DNA from: APNM01 sp040361335
GTDB taxonomy: Bacteria; Pseudomonadota; Gammaproteobacteria; Nevskiales; Salinisphaeraceae
Direction of reading: 5' to 3'
Length of the DNA stretch: 64,000 bases
NCBI RefSeq assembly: GCF_040361335.1
Contig: NZ_APNM01000001.1
Span: forward strand, 62,001 to 126,000
Shown: positions 1 through 8,871 of the stretch, one piece after another
How the letters are laid out: every line of letters starts with the position of its first letter
Numbering within the stretch: the stretch's first letter is position 1
Notes under the pieces: model-generated
Told to the model about the DNA's origin: nothing
The model's input: only the letters and a program-made list of their open reading frames with translations
Databases searched by the model: none
Position numbers and translations under genes: made by a program

Positions 1-56
1 GCTCGCGCAAGACGATCGGGCGGGCCCGGGGGAGATCGCATCAGAATGAGCCGGCG
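1..56 (+). other. Tail of an upstream gene, frame undecided (probably hemD)
   Basis: The first bases are the 3' end of a gene that begins outside the window. Two frames close here: one at TGA 47-49 and one at TGA 58-60, the latter overlapping the hemX start as ATGA. The acidic 47-49 frame looks more protein-like than the arginine-rich alternative. Uroporphyrinogen-III synthase (hemD) usually precedes hemX, so hemD is the likely identity, but this is inferred from gene order alone. Confidence 0.3.
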
Positions 57-1214
57 ATGACCGATTCCGAAAGACAAGAAGCTGCCCCCGGCGACGACGC
101 GGCCGGCGACGCATCCGGCCGGCGGACCGCCGGCGCGGGCCGCGGCGCGCTTGCGCTCGCCGTGCTGGCACTGCTGCTCGCCGCGGCGGCCGCGGTCGCC
201 GCCGGTTGGCTGTGGTATCAGGGCGAACGCCGGCTGGCGGCCCAGGGCGAGCGCCTGGCCACGGTGGAGCGCAGCCTGGAGGCCGGCCTGCAAGACTTGG
301 TGCTGCCGCGGCTGAAGGCCATGGAGGAACAGGTCGCGCAGCTCGACGCGCGCGGCGGCGCCCGGGCCGAGGCCCTGGCCGGACTGCGCGGGCGCGTCGA
401 CGACACCCGACTGCAGATCAGCAAGCTGTCCGAGCTGGTCGAGGGCGGCCGCCGCCACTGGCGGCTCCTGGAGATCGAGAGCCTGTTGTTGGCCGCCAAC
501 GAGCGGCTGCAGCTATACCGCGATCCGCGCGGCGCGCGCGAGGCGCTGCTCCTGGCCAATCGGCGCCTGGGCGCGCTCGACGATCCGCGCCTGTTCGAGG
601 TGCGCGAACGGGTGGTGGACGAGATCGCCGCGCTGGAAGCGTTGCCGGACGCCGACATCGAGGGCCTGGCCCTGAACCTGGCGGAACTGATCGAACGGGT
701 GCCCGACCTGCCGCTGGCCTCGGACGTGCCGGGCGATTACGCCGGCAACGGCGGCGCGGATGACGGCGCGTCCGGCTTCCGCGAGCGGCCCTGGCGGCAT
801 TTCCTGGACACGGTCTCCGGTGCCCTGCGGGGCATGCTGACCATCCGCCGCACGGAGGAGGCGCACCAGCCCCTGATGCCGCCCGAGCAGGAATACTTCC
901 TGTACCAGAACCTGCTCCTCAAGCTGGAGAGCGCGCGGCTGGCGCTGCTGCGCCGGGACACTCCCAGCTTCCGGAATGCCGTGGGCACGGCCCGCGAGTG
1001 GCTGCGGACCTACTTCGATACCGATTCGCCGCGGGTGGCGTCCGCCCTGGAGAGCCTCAACGGCATGCGCAAGGTCGAGCTGGCCTGGGAGGCGCCCGAC
1101 ATCAGCGACAGCCTCACGGCCTTGCGGGATCTCATGCGGCGTCGCGATGTTTCGCCGTCCGCCGGCGGCGACGGCGCCCCGGACACGACGGACGCGACCG
1201 ACGGCGAGAGCTAG
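57..1214 (+). CDS. hemX: HemX-like membrane protein (uroporphyrinogen-III C-methyltransferase family annotation)
   Basis: A 385-residue single-pass inner-membrane protein. Residues about 28-50 form one Ala/Leu-rich transmembrane helix ending in GWLWYQ. This is followed by a long coiled coil (about 55-130) and then the helical HemX domain with the WRLLEIESLLLAANERLQL segment. Despite the family name it has no methyltransferase fold; it is a membrane-anchored accessory of tetrapyrrole synthesis whose exact role is unsettled. The stop codon abuts the hemY start at 1215, so the two are translationally coupled in the usual hem operon order. Acidic low-complexity residues close the C-terminus. Confidence 0.9.
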   Translation: MTDSERQEAAPGDDAAGDASGRRTAGAGRGALALAVLALLLAAAAAVAAGWLWYQGERRLAAQGERLATVERSLEAGLQDLVLPRLKAMEEQVAQLDARGGARAEALAGLRGRVDDTRLQISKLSELVEGGRRHWRLLEIESLLLAANERLQLYRDPRGAREALLLANRRLGALDDPRLFEVRERVVDEIAALEALPDADIEGLALNLAELIERVPDLPLASDVPGDYAGNGGADDGASGFRERPWRHFLDTVSGALRGMLTIRRTEEAHQPLMPPEQEYFLYQNLLLKLESARLALLRRDTPSFRNAVGTAREWLRTYFDTDSPRVASALESLNGMRKVELAWEAPDISDSLTALRDLMRRRDVSPSAGGDGAPDTTDATDGES

Positions 1215-2411
1215 ATGCGCCGCTTTCTCCTGCTGATCGCGATCGCACTGCTGCTGGGCGTCGGCCTGGCCCTGGTCTTCCGCGAGCACAACGGCTATCT
1301 GCTGGTCGCCTTCGGGGACTGGCGCCTGGAGACCTCGCTGGCCTTCGCCCTGGCCGCGTTCGCCGCGGCCCTGGTGCTCGGCGTGGTGCTCTGGCGCCTG
1401 CTGGTGGCCGGTGTGCTGTTGCCGGTGACGCTGCGCGACTGGCGCGCCCGGCGGCGCGCGCGCAAGGCGCGGCAGTCGCTCTATCGCGGCCTGCAGCGGT
1501 TGTACGAGGGCCGCTGGGCCGAGGCCGAGGCCGAGCTCGTGCGGCTGGCCGAGCAGCACGAGGCGCCGTCCCTGAACTACCTGGCCGCGGCCCGGGCCGC
1601 CGATCGGCAACGGGCGCCGGACCGGCGTGACCGTTACCTGGAGAAGGCGGCGGCCCGGCGCGGTGCCTCCGAGCTGGCGGTGCTGCTGACCCAGGCCGAG
1701 CTGCAGATGGGCCGGCATCAGGATGCCGAGGCCCTGGCGAGCCTGACCCGTCTGCGCGAGATCGACGCCGAGCACGGCCATGTCCTGGCCTTGTTGGCCG
1801 AACTGTGCGAACGGCTCGGCGACTGGGCCCAGTTGCGCGAGATCCTGGAACCCCTGCGCCGGGCGGGGGTGATGGCCGAGGAGCGTTGGCGCGAACTGGC
1901 CCGGGCCGCCTGGATCGACGCCCTGGCCGGCGACGCCGGGGATGCCGACGCCGCGACCGCGCTCTGGCGCCAGGTGCCCAAGCCCATCCGCCGGGACCGG
2001 CGGGTGTTGCTGGCCTACGTGCGCCGGCTCGCGGCCGCGGGCGCGCAGGACCGGGCGGCCGATCAGGTGCGCGAGGTCCTCAAGCGCGACTGGGACCCGG
2101 AGTTGGCGCTGGCGTTCGGCGAACTCGTGTGCGAGGACCGTACGGCCCAGCTCGCCACCGTCGAGGATTGGCTCAAGCGCTACGGCGACCAGCCGGAGCT
2201 GCTTCTGGTCGCGGGTCGGTTGTGCTTGCGCAATCGCCTCTGGGGCCGCGCCCGCAGCTACTTCGAGAGCAGCCTGCGCGGCGCCAGCCGTCCGGAGGCC
2301 CTGCTGGAGCTGGGGCGGCTGTTCGAGGAGATCGACCTGGACGAGGAAGCGCGGCGGGCCTATCGCCAGGGTCTGGAACAGATGCTCGAGACGCGTCCCG
2401 AGGCCGACTGA
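1215..2411 (+). CDS. hemY: HemY family TPR protein of haem biosynthesis
   Basis: A 398-residue protein with two N-terminal membrane helices (residues about 3-22 and 40-70), the arrangement of the HemY N-terminal domain. A cytoplasmic or periplasmic run of TPR-like helical hairpins follows to the C-terminus. It begins at the base after the hemX stop. Gammaproteobacterial HemY is not the protoporphyrinogen oxidase of the same name in Bacillus; it is thought to act in late haem synthesis or protein assembly. The pairing with hemX makes the call firm, while the biochemical role is known only loosely. Confidence 0.9.
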   Translation: MRRFLLLIAIALLLGVGLALVFREHNGYLLVAFGDWRLETSLAFALAAFAAALVLGVVLWRLLVAGVLLPVTLRDWRARRRARKARQSLYRGLQRLYEGRWAEAEAELVRLAEQHEAPSLNYLAAARAADRQRAPDRRDRYLEKAAARRGASELAVLLTQAELQMGRHQDAEALASLTRLREIDAEHGHVLALLAELCERLGDWAQLREILEPLRRAGVMAEERWRELARAAWIDALAGDAGDADAATALWRQVPKPIRRDRRVLLAYVRRLAAAGAQDRAADQVREVLKRDWDPELALAFGELVCEDRTAQLATVEDWLKRYGDQPELLLVAGRLCLRNRLWGRARSYFESSLRGASRPEALLELGRLFEEIDLDEEARRAYRQGLEQMLETRPEAD

Positions 2412-2418
2412 CCGGCCC

Positions 2419-3273
2419 ATGGGCGACAACGTCCTGATCGTTGGCTGCGGCGACACCGGCCGCCGGATCGCCGCCGCCCGCCGGGCCGCGGGCGACGGTG
2501 TTCTCGGCCTGGTACGCGGCGCGGACAGTGCCGCGGCCCTGGAGGCGGCCGGCATCCCGGCCCTGCGCCGGGACCTCGACCAACCCCTGGACGACCTGCC
2601 GGCCGCGGACGTGGTGTTCCACTGCGCGCCTCCGCCGCGGGAGGGCGACGACGATCCGCGCTTGGCGCGCGTGCTGGCGGCACTCTCCCCGCACCCCCCG
2701 CGGCGGCTGGTGTACATCGGCACCAGCGGCGTCTATGGCGATTGCGGCGGCGACTGGGTGACCGAGGACCGCCCGCCCGCGCCGATCACCGCACGCGCCC
2801 GCCGACGCCTCGCCGCCGAGCGCCTGCTGGCGGCCTGGCCGGGAGCGGTCGCGATCCTGCGCGCGCCGGGCATCTATGGCCCCGGCCGTCTGCCGGTCGA
2901 GCGGGTGCGCTCGGGGGCGCCGATCCTGCGGGACGCGGACAGCCCCTGGACCAACCGTATCCATGTCGAGGACCTGGCGGCGGCCGCGGTGGCGGCCGCG
3001 GCCCCGGACGCACCCACCGGCGTGTTCAATGCCGCCGACGGCCATCCGACCCGCATGGGGCCCTATTACCGGGAGCTGGCCGCGCTGCTGGGTGTGGCCG
3101 CGCCGCCCGAGATCGAGTGGGCCCGGGCCGAGCGCGAATGGTCCGCCATGCGGTTGTCCTTCCTGCGCGAGTCGCGGCGCCTGGACAACACCCGGCTGAC
3201 GCGGGAACTGGGCCTGCGCCTGCGCTATCCGGATTATCGGGAGGGCCTGCGGGCGAGCCTGGCGGCCGCCTGA
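2419..3273 (+). CDS. YeeZ-like NAD(P)-binding oxidoreductase (atypical extended SDR)
   Basis: Starting at ATG 2419, seven bases after the hemY stop, this encodes 284 residues. The N-terminus VLIVGCGDTGRRIA is a Rossmann dinucleotide motif. The middle carries YIGTSGVYGD, followed by GIYGPGRLP and RIHVEDL, all typical of extended short-chain dehydrogenases of the YeeZ group. The usual Tyr-x-x-x-Lys catalytic pair is not evident; the corresponding region is Arg/Ala-rich, so it may bind NAD(P) without classical SDR catalysis. It is probably cotranscribed with hemXY. No substrate can be assigned. A longer upstream reading in the same frame overlaps hemY and is not believed. Confidence 0.8.
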   Translation: MGDNVLIVGCGDTGRRIAAARRAAGDGVLGLVRGADSAAALEAAGIPALRRDLDQPLDDLPAADVVFHCAPPPREGDDDPRLARVLAALSPHPPRRLVYIGTSGVYGDCGGDWVTEDRPPAPITARARRRLAAERLLAAWPGAVAILRAPGIYGPGRLPVERVRSGAPILRDADSPWTNRIHVEDLAAAAVAAAAPDAPTGVFNAADGHPTRMGPYYRELAALLGVAAPPEIEWARAEREWSAMRLSFLRESRRLDNTRLTRELGLRLRYPDYREGLRASLAAA

Positions 3274-3280
3274 GCGCGGC

Positions 3281-3910
3281 TCAGCGCGTCCGCTCGTAAT
3301 CGTCCGGCGGGCTGTAGGTGCCGGGCGGCGGCTCGGTCTCCTCGATCTCCACCACCCGGCTCTCCGAGCGCAGACGGATACCGGGGCGCTCCAGTTCCAC
3401 CTGCTGCAGCACGGGGAAGCCGTCGATCTCGGCATAGGCCTTGAGCCATTCCGAGCCGGGGCGGTCGCCCAGCCGTACCATCAGGCGGCGGAAGGCGGAG
3501 ACGTCGACATCCACGTCGTCGGCGATCCAGATATCGATCGTCAGGTCGCGGGTCGCGGGACCGGCGATGCGATAGCGATGGGCGGACCACTCGCCGATCT
3601 CGCGGGTATCCTCGGTGCGCTCGATGGATACGTCCGGGACATCGCCGTCCTCGTCGAGGTTGAGGGGCACCACGCGGTATTGGCGCTTCTCGCGGTCGAC
3701 GATATAGGTCTTGCCCTGGTCGACGCGCGTGATGATGAAGCGGTTGCCGTCGTCGCGGAGGGTGCGCGACGCCCCGAACCAGTGGACCACCGGGACCGGC
3801 TCCGCGTCGTTGACGGACTCCCGCACCTCGACACGGATATCCGCCCAGGCGGCACCGGTCATGCCGCAGAGCAGCAGGGCAACCGCGCATCCTTGCCTGA
3901 ATCGATTCAT
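3281..3910 (-). CDS. Exported protein of unknown function (DUF4412-like)
   Basis: Read from ATG 3908-3910 this gives 209 residues with a clear Sec signal peptide ending in GAAWA-D. The start is chosen because a longer reading adds 24 residues that would bury the signal peptide. The mature part is beta-strand rich and polar. It has motifs of the type NRFIITRVDQGKTYIVDREKRQY, here split as 'ITRVDQGKTYIVD' and 'KRQYRVVPL', which resemble DUF4412-type periplasmic proteins that sense or bind small ligands. It ends in proline-rich tail residues. The gene is convergent with the preceding one with a 7-base gap. Function unknown; the DUF assignment is tentative. Confidence 0.6.
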   Translation of the reverse strand: MNRFRQGCAVALLLCGMTGAAWADIRVEVRESVNDAEPVPVVHWFGASRTLRDDGNRFIITRVDQGKTYIVDREKRQYRVVPLNLDEDGDVPDVSIERTEDTREIGEWSAHRYRIAGPATRDLTIDIWIADDVDVDVSAFRRLMVRLGDRPGSEWLKAYAEIDGFPVLQQVELERPGIRLRSESRVVEIEETEPPPGTYSPPDDYERTR

Positions 3911-4000
3911 AGTCGACCTGGATCCCCGTGGATCGAATCCCGCGATTCGAGTCAGCGCTTCGTGCATCGAGTTTAGCAGCATCGCGGGGTGCGCCGCCGT

Positions 4001-4699
4001 TCAGGACGGCGCGCGCAGGCGGTCCGTGAAAGCCCTGGCCAGGCTGTCGGTCTCGCGCTGTTCCAGCCAATCGATCACCGCGTCCCACGCGAGGCGGTCG
4101 CCGTAGGCGCCGCGGCCCGTCATCTCGTGTACGCCCAGGCCGCGTTCGGCCGCGTGCAGGTAGCGCTGGCTGTCCCGCAGGCGTGTGACCACCGGGATGT
4201 CGAGCGCGTCCAGGAAGCGTTCCAGGTCCCCCAGCGCGCGCGTGTTGCGCCGTAAACGGTTGGCGACGATGCCGATCCGGGTGCGATGGTGGCGCACCTT
4301 GCCGATCAGCAGCAGGTCGCGGATGAAGTCCGCGGTGGCGCGGATATCCACGGGCGAGGGCAGCACCGGCACCAGCACCGCGTCGGCGGTGCGCAACTGA
4401 TCCAGGATCTCGTGGATCTGCACGCTCGCCGGGGTGTCGACCACGATGCGCTGGGTCTCCGGCGGCACCCGCAGTTGCCAGGCCCGGGTGGCGGTGGCGG
4501 CGCGATCGGCGGCGCCCACGGTGACGACCGCCGGGGCCTCGGAGTCGCGTCTTTGCAGCCATTGCTGGCCCGCGCCCAGGGGGTCGTAGTCGAACAGGGC
4601 CGTCAGGTAACCGCGCGCGGCATAGCGGGTGGCCAGGTTCACGGCGATCGTGGTCTTGCCGCACCCACCCTTGGCGTTGATCACGATGATTCGGCGCAT
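4001..4699 (-). CDS. Orphan ParA/MinD-type P-loop ATPase
   Basis: 232 residues from ATG 4697-4699. The deviant Walker A box KGGCGKTT is at residues 10-17, followed by DYDPLGAGQQWL (Walker A' Asp) and VVDTPASV (Walker B). This is the hallmark of ParA ATPases that position DNA or protein cargo by ATP-driven dimer binding to the nucleoid. No parB or parS-like array is adjacent, so this is an orphan ParA, possibly a MipZ/ParC-type positioning protein rather than a plasmid partition factor. The region upstream of the start is coding-free for 150 bases and diverges from the thiamine-binding gene. Confidence 0.82.
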   Translation of the reverse strand: MRRIIVINAKGGCGKTTIAVNLATRYAARGYLTALFDYDPLGAGQQWLQRRDSEAPAVVTVGAADRAATATRAWQLRVPPETQRIVVDTPASVQIHEILDQLRTADAVLVPVLPSPVDIRATADFIRDLLLIGKVRHHRTRIGIVANRLRRNTRALGDLERFLDALDIPVVTRLRDSQRYLHAAERGLGVHEMTGRGAYGDRLAWDAVIDWLEQRETDSLARAFTDRLRAPS

Positions 4700-4852
4700 G
4701 TCCCCTGCGGCCGTGCCGGCGGTGTCCCTTCGGCGATTATGGGCGGGGCATGCGTGACCGGCAACAAGGCCGGCTTGGCGAGCCCGGATGTGGTCACTAG
4801 GCTTGTGGGGGTGCAATGCACCAGAGGGCGACAGCCGCCCGAGGAGAGCGCC

Positions 4853-5155
4853 ATGCAAGTCGCAGCCGAGATCGCGGTGGTGCCGCTGGCCACCGACGAG
4901 CCCCTGTCCGACTATGTCGCCGCCTGCGAGCAAGTGCTCCGCGAGGCGGGGTTCCAGCCGCGCCTGCATGCCCTGGGCACCGAGGTGGCCGGCGACTGGG
5001 ATGCCGTGATGACGGCCGTCAAGCGCTGCCAGGAGACGGTGCACGAGATGGGCGCGCCGCGCGTTCTGACCCATCTCAAGCTCGCCACCCGCACCGATGT
5101 CGCGGTGGACCTGGACACACCGGTGGCAAAGGTCCGGCGCAAGCTCAAGGACTGA
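4853..5155 (+). CDS. MTH1187/YkoF-type thiamine-binding protein (DUF77)
   Basis: A 100-residue cytoplasmic ferredoxin-fold protein beginning MQVAAEIAVVPL, with a GAGGAGAG-type ribosome site (GAGGAGAG at 4841-4848) just upstream. The pattern of strand, helix and the motifs GTEVAGDWDAV and THLKLATRTD matches the MTH1187/YqgV family, which binds thiamine or related small molecules as a tetramer. It lies alone between the divergent parA and the convergent lipoprotein gene at 5165, with only nine bases before the latter's stop. Confidence 0.8.
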   Translation: MQVAAEIAVVPLATDEPLSDYVAACEQVLREAGFQPRLHALGTEVAGDWDAVMTAVKRCQETVHEMGAPRVLTHLKLATRTDVAVDLDTPVAKVRRKLKD

Positions 5156-5164
5156 GCCGACAGC

Positions 5165-5647
5165 CTATTCGCCGTCGGCGCCCGGCGGCAGCAGGCCGAT
5201 CTGGCGCAGGCGTGCCTGGAAGCGGTCCGCGATGTCGGTCTCGCAGCCGCGGCCGCTGCGGTCGACGAGGACCCGGCCGTCGCGGTTGTCGATCAGCCGG
5301 ATGTCGTAGACGTAGGCCGTGTCCAGGTTGCCGGCGCAGGTGCCGATCTCGGCGGCCCGCAGGACCAGCCGGTAGCGGGCACGGGTCGCGAGGTCCGGCG
5401 GCGGTGGCGTTTCCAGGCCGGCCTCGCGGCCCGTCTGGTAGGCGGTCAGGTTCCAGCCCAGTCGTTCCAATCTCGTATTGAGCCGGCCGGCCAGGCCCAG
5501 GCGCGTGTCCGCGACCGCGATCGTCGCTTCCGGCGCCGCCGTGCTCTCGTCGATGCCGCTCGCGCATGCGGTGAGGCACACTAGCGTCAGCACGGCCAGG
5601 GGCCGTAATATAAGTGAATACGATTCTTTCCGGATTGAGAGGCTCAT
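5165..5647 (-). CDS. Predicted lipoprotein of unknown function
   Basis: 160 residues with a type II signal peptide and lipobox LTAC, giving lipidation at Cys28. The mature domain contains a conserved-looking pair of cysteines (TCAGN and RGCETD) and beta-strand-rich sequence. It resembles small outer-membrane lipoproteins, but I recognise no family. A strong AGGAGG lies 12 bases upstream of the ATG, inside the divergent gene. Its start codon overlaps that of the divergent gene at 5646: the four bases CATG at 5645-5648 contain both start codons. Confidence 0.7.
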   Translation of the reverse strand: MSLSIRKESYSLILRPLAVLTLVCLTACASGIDESTAAPEATIAVADTRLGLAGRLNTRLERLGWNLTAYQTGREAGLETPPPPDLATRARYRLVLRAAEIGTCAGNLDTAYVYDIRLIDNRDGRVLVDRSGRGCETDIADRFQARLRQIGLLPPGADGE

Positions 5648-6428
5648 GACACGAACGATCCTCCTCTTGCTCGCGGTGTGCGCCGTGCCGTTGCCCGTGG
5701 CCGCGTCGGATGACGGCGGTCGGGGTCTCGAGATCGCCCGCGAGTCCGAGCGCCGCTACGACGACTACGCCGACCAGCGCGGCGAGGCCGTGCTCACCAT
5801 CCGCACCGCCGACGGCGACGAGGCGGTGCGCCGCATGCATGCCCGCAGTCTCAACACCGACGACGGCAGCCGCAACCTTACGGTCGTGGATGCGCCCAAG
5901 GACGTCGCCGGCACCGCGCTGCTGACCCACTCCTACGACGAGCGGCCGGACGAGCAGTGGCTGTTGCTGCCGGCCTTGAACCGGGTCAAGCGCATCGCGG
6001 CGGGCAACCGCTCGGGCGCGTTCATGGGCAGCGAGTTCACCTACGAGGATTTCACCGCCCAGCCGGTGGCCAAGTTCGACTTCCGGTTCCTGCGCGAGGC
6101 GGAACTGGACGGCCAACCCTGCTATGTCCTGGAGCGCACGCCCAAGAAGGCGGAGAACTCGGCCTATGCGCGCCATGTCGCCTGGCTCGACCGGGCCCAC
6201 TACCGCACGCTCAAGGTCGAGTACTACAACCGCGCCGGACAGCATCAGAAGACCCTGCGCGCCACCGATTTCAAGGCGTACGACAACGGCCAGTGGCGCC
6301 CCGGCAAGCTCACCATGACCAACCATCTCGGCGGCGGCACCAGCGTGTTGGAATGGTCCGGCATCGAGTTCGGCAACGGGTTCACGGAGCGTGACTTCTC
6401 GGTCGACGCGCTGAAGCGCGCCCGATGA
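5646..6428 (+). CDS. LolA-like outer-membrane lipoprotein-sorting protein (PF17131 type)
   Basis: 260 residues with a signal peptide (LLLLAVCAVPLPVAA-SD). The body is the LolA-like fold seen next to MMPL exporters. Motifs GAFMGSEFTYEDF, CYVLERTPKK and YRTLKVEYYNRAGQ are the conserved landmarks of this family, in which the protein is periplasmic and probably chaperones a lipid or lipoprotein handed over by the adjacent exporter. The ATG at 5646 is preceded by GAGAGG five bases upstream. The MMPL gene follows after 135 bases, a standard pairing. The cargo is unknown. Confidence 0.85.
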   Translation: MTRTILLLLAVCAVPLPVAASDDGGRGLEIARESERRYDDYADQRGEAVLTIRTADGDEAVRRMHARSLNTDDGSRNLTVVDAPKDVAGTALLTHSYDERPDEQWLLLPALNRVKRIAAGNRSGAFMGSEFTYEDFTAQPVAKFDFRFLREAELDGQPCYVLERTPKKAENSAYARHVAWLDRAHYRTLKVEYYNRAGQHQKTLRATDFKAYDNGQWRPGKLTMTNHLGGGTSVLEWSGIEFGNGFTERDFSVDALKRAR

Positions 6429-6563
6429 GCGCGCCAGTACGCGGTTTCGAGTCGCAAGTGTCGAATGGGGCCGCGGGATAGCCTCGGGGCCGGTCATGTC
6501 TTTTTCGAAACTGGAAACACGGCGGTCTGAGCAATCCGCCGCCGCGGCGATCGGGATCGCCTC

Positions 6564-8837
6564 GTGCTGAACGCCTTCTTCGACCGCGTTCTCGATCGAC
6601 CGTGGCGGGCGATGGCGATCTGCGTCGCGGTCACGCTGCTCGCCGTGGCCGGGGCGCCGGGACTGGGCTTCACCACCGCCTACGACGCCTACTTTTCGCC
6701 GCAGAACCCGGAATGGCGGGCGTACAAGTCCATCGAGAAGGCCTTCGAGCGTACCGACAACGTCCTGTTCGCGCTGGCACCGGCCGCCGGCGACGTGTTC
6801 ACCCGCGAAACGCTCGCCACGGTGCGGGAGCTGACGGACGCCGCCTGGGAGCTGCCCTACGCCAAGAGCGTCTCGTCGCTGGCCAATTTCCATGATGCCT
6901 ACGCGCGCGGCGACGAGCTGGCGGTGGAGCCGCTGGTGCCGACCGGCGAACTCGACGACGGGGCGTTGGCGACGGTGCGCGAGCGGGCCGTGGACAACCC
7001 GCGCGTGGCGGGGAGCCTGCTGGCGGACGACGGCGAGGTCACCGGCGTGGTGGTCTCCTTCGAGTTGCCGCAAACCGAGCGCGAGTCCGCGGTTCGGCGG
7101 ATCGCCGGCGCCGTCCGCGATCTCGCCGACCGCGTGGAGGCGGAGCGGCCGGACCTGGAGGTCTATCTCACCGGTGCGGTGATGCTCAACCAGGCGATGA
7201 TCGACTCGATCCGCTGGGACCTGACCTACCTGTATCCGCCGTTCTTCCTGATCATGTTCGCGGTACTGGCGCTGTTCTTCCGCAGCCTGGGCGCGACCCT
7301 GGCGACGCTGGCGATCCTGCTGATGGCGGTGGGCACGGCCTTCGGCGCCGCGGGCTGGGCGGGGATCACGCTGAACACCGCCTCGGTATCGTCGGCGATC
7401 ATCATCCTGACCCTGGCGGTGGCGGACTCCGTGCATATCCTGGTCGGCTACGCCAACGCGCGTGTCGCCGGTAACGAGCGGCGGCCGGCGCTGCTGGAGT
7501 CGCTGCGCGTCAACGCCCAGCCGGTGTTCCTGACCAGCCTGACCACCGCTCTCGGTTTCCTGGGCATGAACTTTTCGGATTCGCCGCCGTTCCGGGACCT
7601 GGGCAACATCGTCGCACTCGGGGTCGCCGCGGCGTTCGTCTATTCGCTGGTATTCCTGCCGGCGGCGCTGACCGTGCTGCCCTCCGAGGTGGCCACCGGT
7701 CGGGGGCGCGGTCTGCTGGCCGCCCTGGCGGAGTTCGTGATCCGCCGTCGGCGCGCCCTGCTGGTCGCGGGCGCGGTCGCCCTGGCGGGCCTGTCCGCCG
7801 CGATCGGACTCAACCGTTTCGGCGACAACTACGTCGAGTTCTTCGACCACAGCCTGGAGTTCCGGCGCGACACCGAGTTCATCAACCGCGAACTCACCGG
7901 CATGCAACTCATCGAGTACCCGCTGGAGGCCGGGGCGTCGGGCGATGTGCACGACCCCGAGTTCCTGCGCCGGGTCGACCGGCTCGTGGACTGGTTCCGC
8001 GAGCAGCCGGAGGTGCGCCGGGTGGTCGCCGTCACCGAGCTGATCAAGCGGCTTAACCAGACCTTCCACGGCGGCGATCCCGCCTATCACCGCATCCCGG
8101 AATCGCGCGAGCTCGCGGCACAGCTCCTGTTCTTCTACGAGATGTCGCTGCCGCAGGGCATGGACATCACCAATCTGGTCAACCTGGACAAATCCGCCGC
8201 GCGCGTGGCCGTGGTCCTGGACCCGATCCTGGACCAGCGCATGCGGGACTTGGACGAGCGCGCCCAGGACTGGATGGCGGAGCACCTCTCGCCGGACACG
8301 GCGGCGCCCGGGTCCAGCATCTCGATCATGTTCGCCTACATCGCGGAGCGGAACTTCCGGAGCATGCTGCTGGGCACGCTCATGGCCTTCGCCTTCATCG
8401 CCGTGGCCATGGTGCTGGCCTTCCGCAGCCTGCGCCTGGGGCTGCTCAGCCTGTTCCCGAACCTGGCGCCGCTGGCGATGGGCTTCGGCGCCTGGGGGCT
8501 TCTGGTGGGCCAGACCGGCGTGGCGACCTCGGTGGTCGCCAGCCTCACCCTGGGCATCGTGGTCGACGACACGGTGCACCTGCTGTCCAAGTACCGGCGG
8601 GCGCGCCGGGAACGGGGCCTGGCGCCGCACGATGCCCTGCGCGATGCCTTCGCCAATGTCGGCACCGCCCTGTGCCTGACCTCGCTGGTGCTGGTCGTCG
8701 GCTTCGTGTTGATGACCCTGTCCAGCTTCTCCATGACCCAGCACATGGGCGCCCTCACGGCGATGATCATCGTCCTGGCGCTGGTGGTGGACTTCCTGTT
8801 CCTGCCGCCGCTGTTGCTGTTGCTGGATCGCCGATAG
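6564..8837 (+). CDS. MMPL/RND-superfamily exporter
   Basis: 757 residues from a GTG start. The architecture is a duplicated RND exporter of the MMPL type: one helix near residues 17-37, a large periplasmic domain, five clustered helices around 215-375, a second helix near 395-412, a second periplasmic loop, and a final five-helix block around 590-755. The paired signatures VADSVHILVGY and VVDDTVHLLSKYRR mark the two proton-relay helices. It belongs to the predicted exporters that move hydrophobic or lipid cargo, matching its LolA-like neighbour. No in-frame ATG lies nearby; the ribosome site is weak. Confidence 0.88.
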   Translation: MLNAFFDRVLDRPWRAMAICVAVTLLAVAGAPGLGFTTAYDAYFSPQNPEWRAYKSIEKAFERTDNVLFALAPAAGDVFTRETLATVRELTDAAWELPYAKSVSSLANFHDAYARGDELAVEPLVPTGELDDGALATVRERAVDNPRVAGSLLADDGEVTGVVVSFELPQTERESAVRRIAGAVRDLADRVEAERPDLEVYLTGAVMLNQAMIDSIRWDLTYLYPPFFLIMFAVLALFFRSLGATLATLAILLMAVGTAFGAAGWAGITLNTASVSSAIIILTLAVADSVHILVGYANARVAGNERRPALLESLRVNAQPVFLTSLTTALGFLGMNFSDSPPFRDLGNIVALGVAAAFVYSLVFLPAALTVLPSEVATGRGRGLLAALAEFVIRRRRALLVAGAVALAGLSAAIGLNRFGDNYVEFFDHSLEFRRDTEFINRELTGMQLIEYPLEAGASGDVHDPEFLRRVDRLVDWFREQPEVRRVVAVTELIKRLNQTFHGGDPAYHRIPESRELAAQLLFFYEMSLPQGMDITNLVNLDKSAARVAVVLDPILDQRMRDLDERAQDWMAEHLSPDTAAPGSSISIMFAYIAERNFRSMLLGTLMAFAFIAVAMVLAFRSLRLGLLSLFPNLAPLAMGFGAWGLLVGQTGVATSVVASLTLGIVVDDTVHLLSKYRRARRERGLAPHDALRDAFANVGTALCLTSLVLVVGFVLMTLSSFSMTQHMGALTAMIIVLALVVDFLFLPPLLLLLDRR

Positions 8838-8871
8838 CGTCCGCGCGGGGGATATCACGCACGGTTCTTGC

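Noticed and set aside
513..2723. Long minus-strand open frame of over 700 codons opposite hemX-hemY
   Set aside because: It mirrors three real genes, is rich in Gln/Arg/Gly/Ala from reversed GC-rich codons, and shows no motif or plausible start.
6496..6570. 24-codon reading before the MMPL gene as a leader peptide
   Set aside because: Has an ATG but no ribosome site and no feature of an attenuator; overlap with the GTG start looks accidental.
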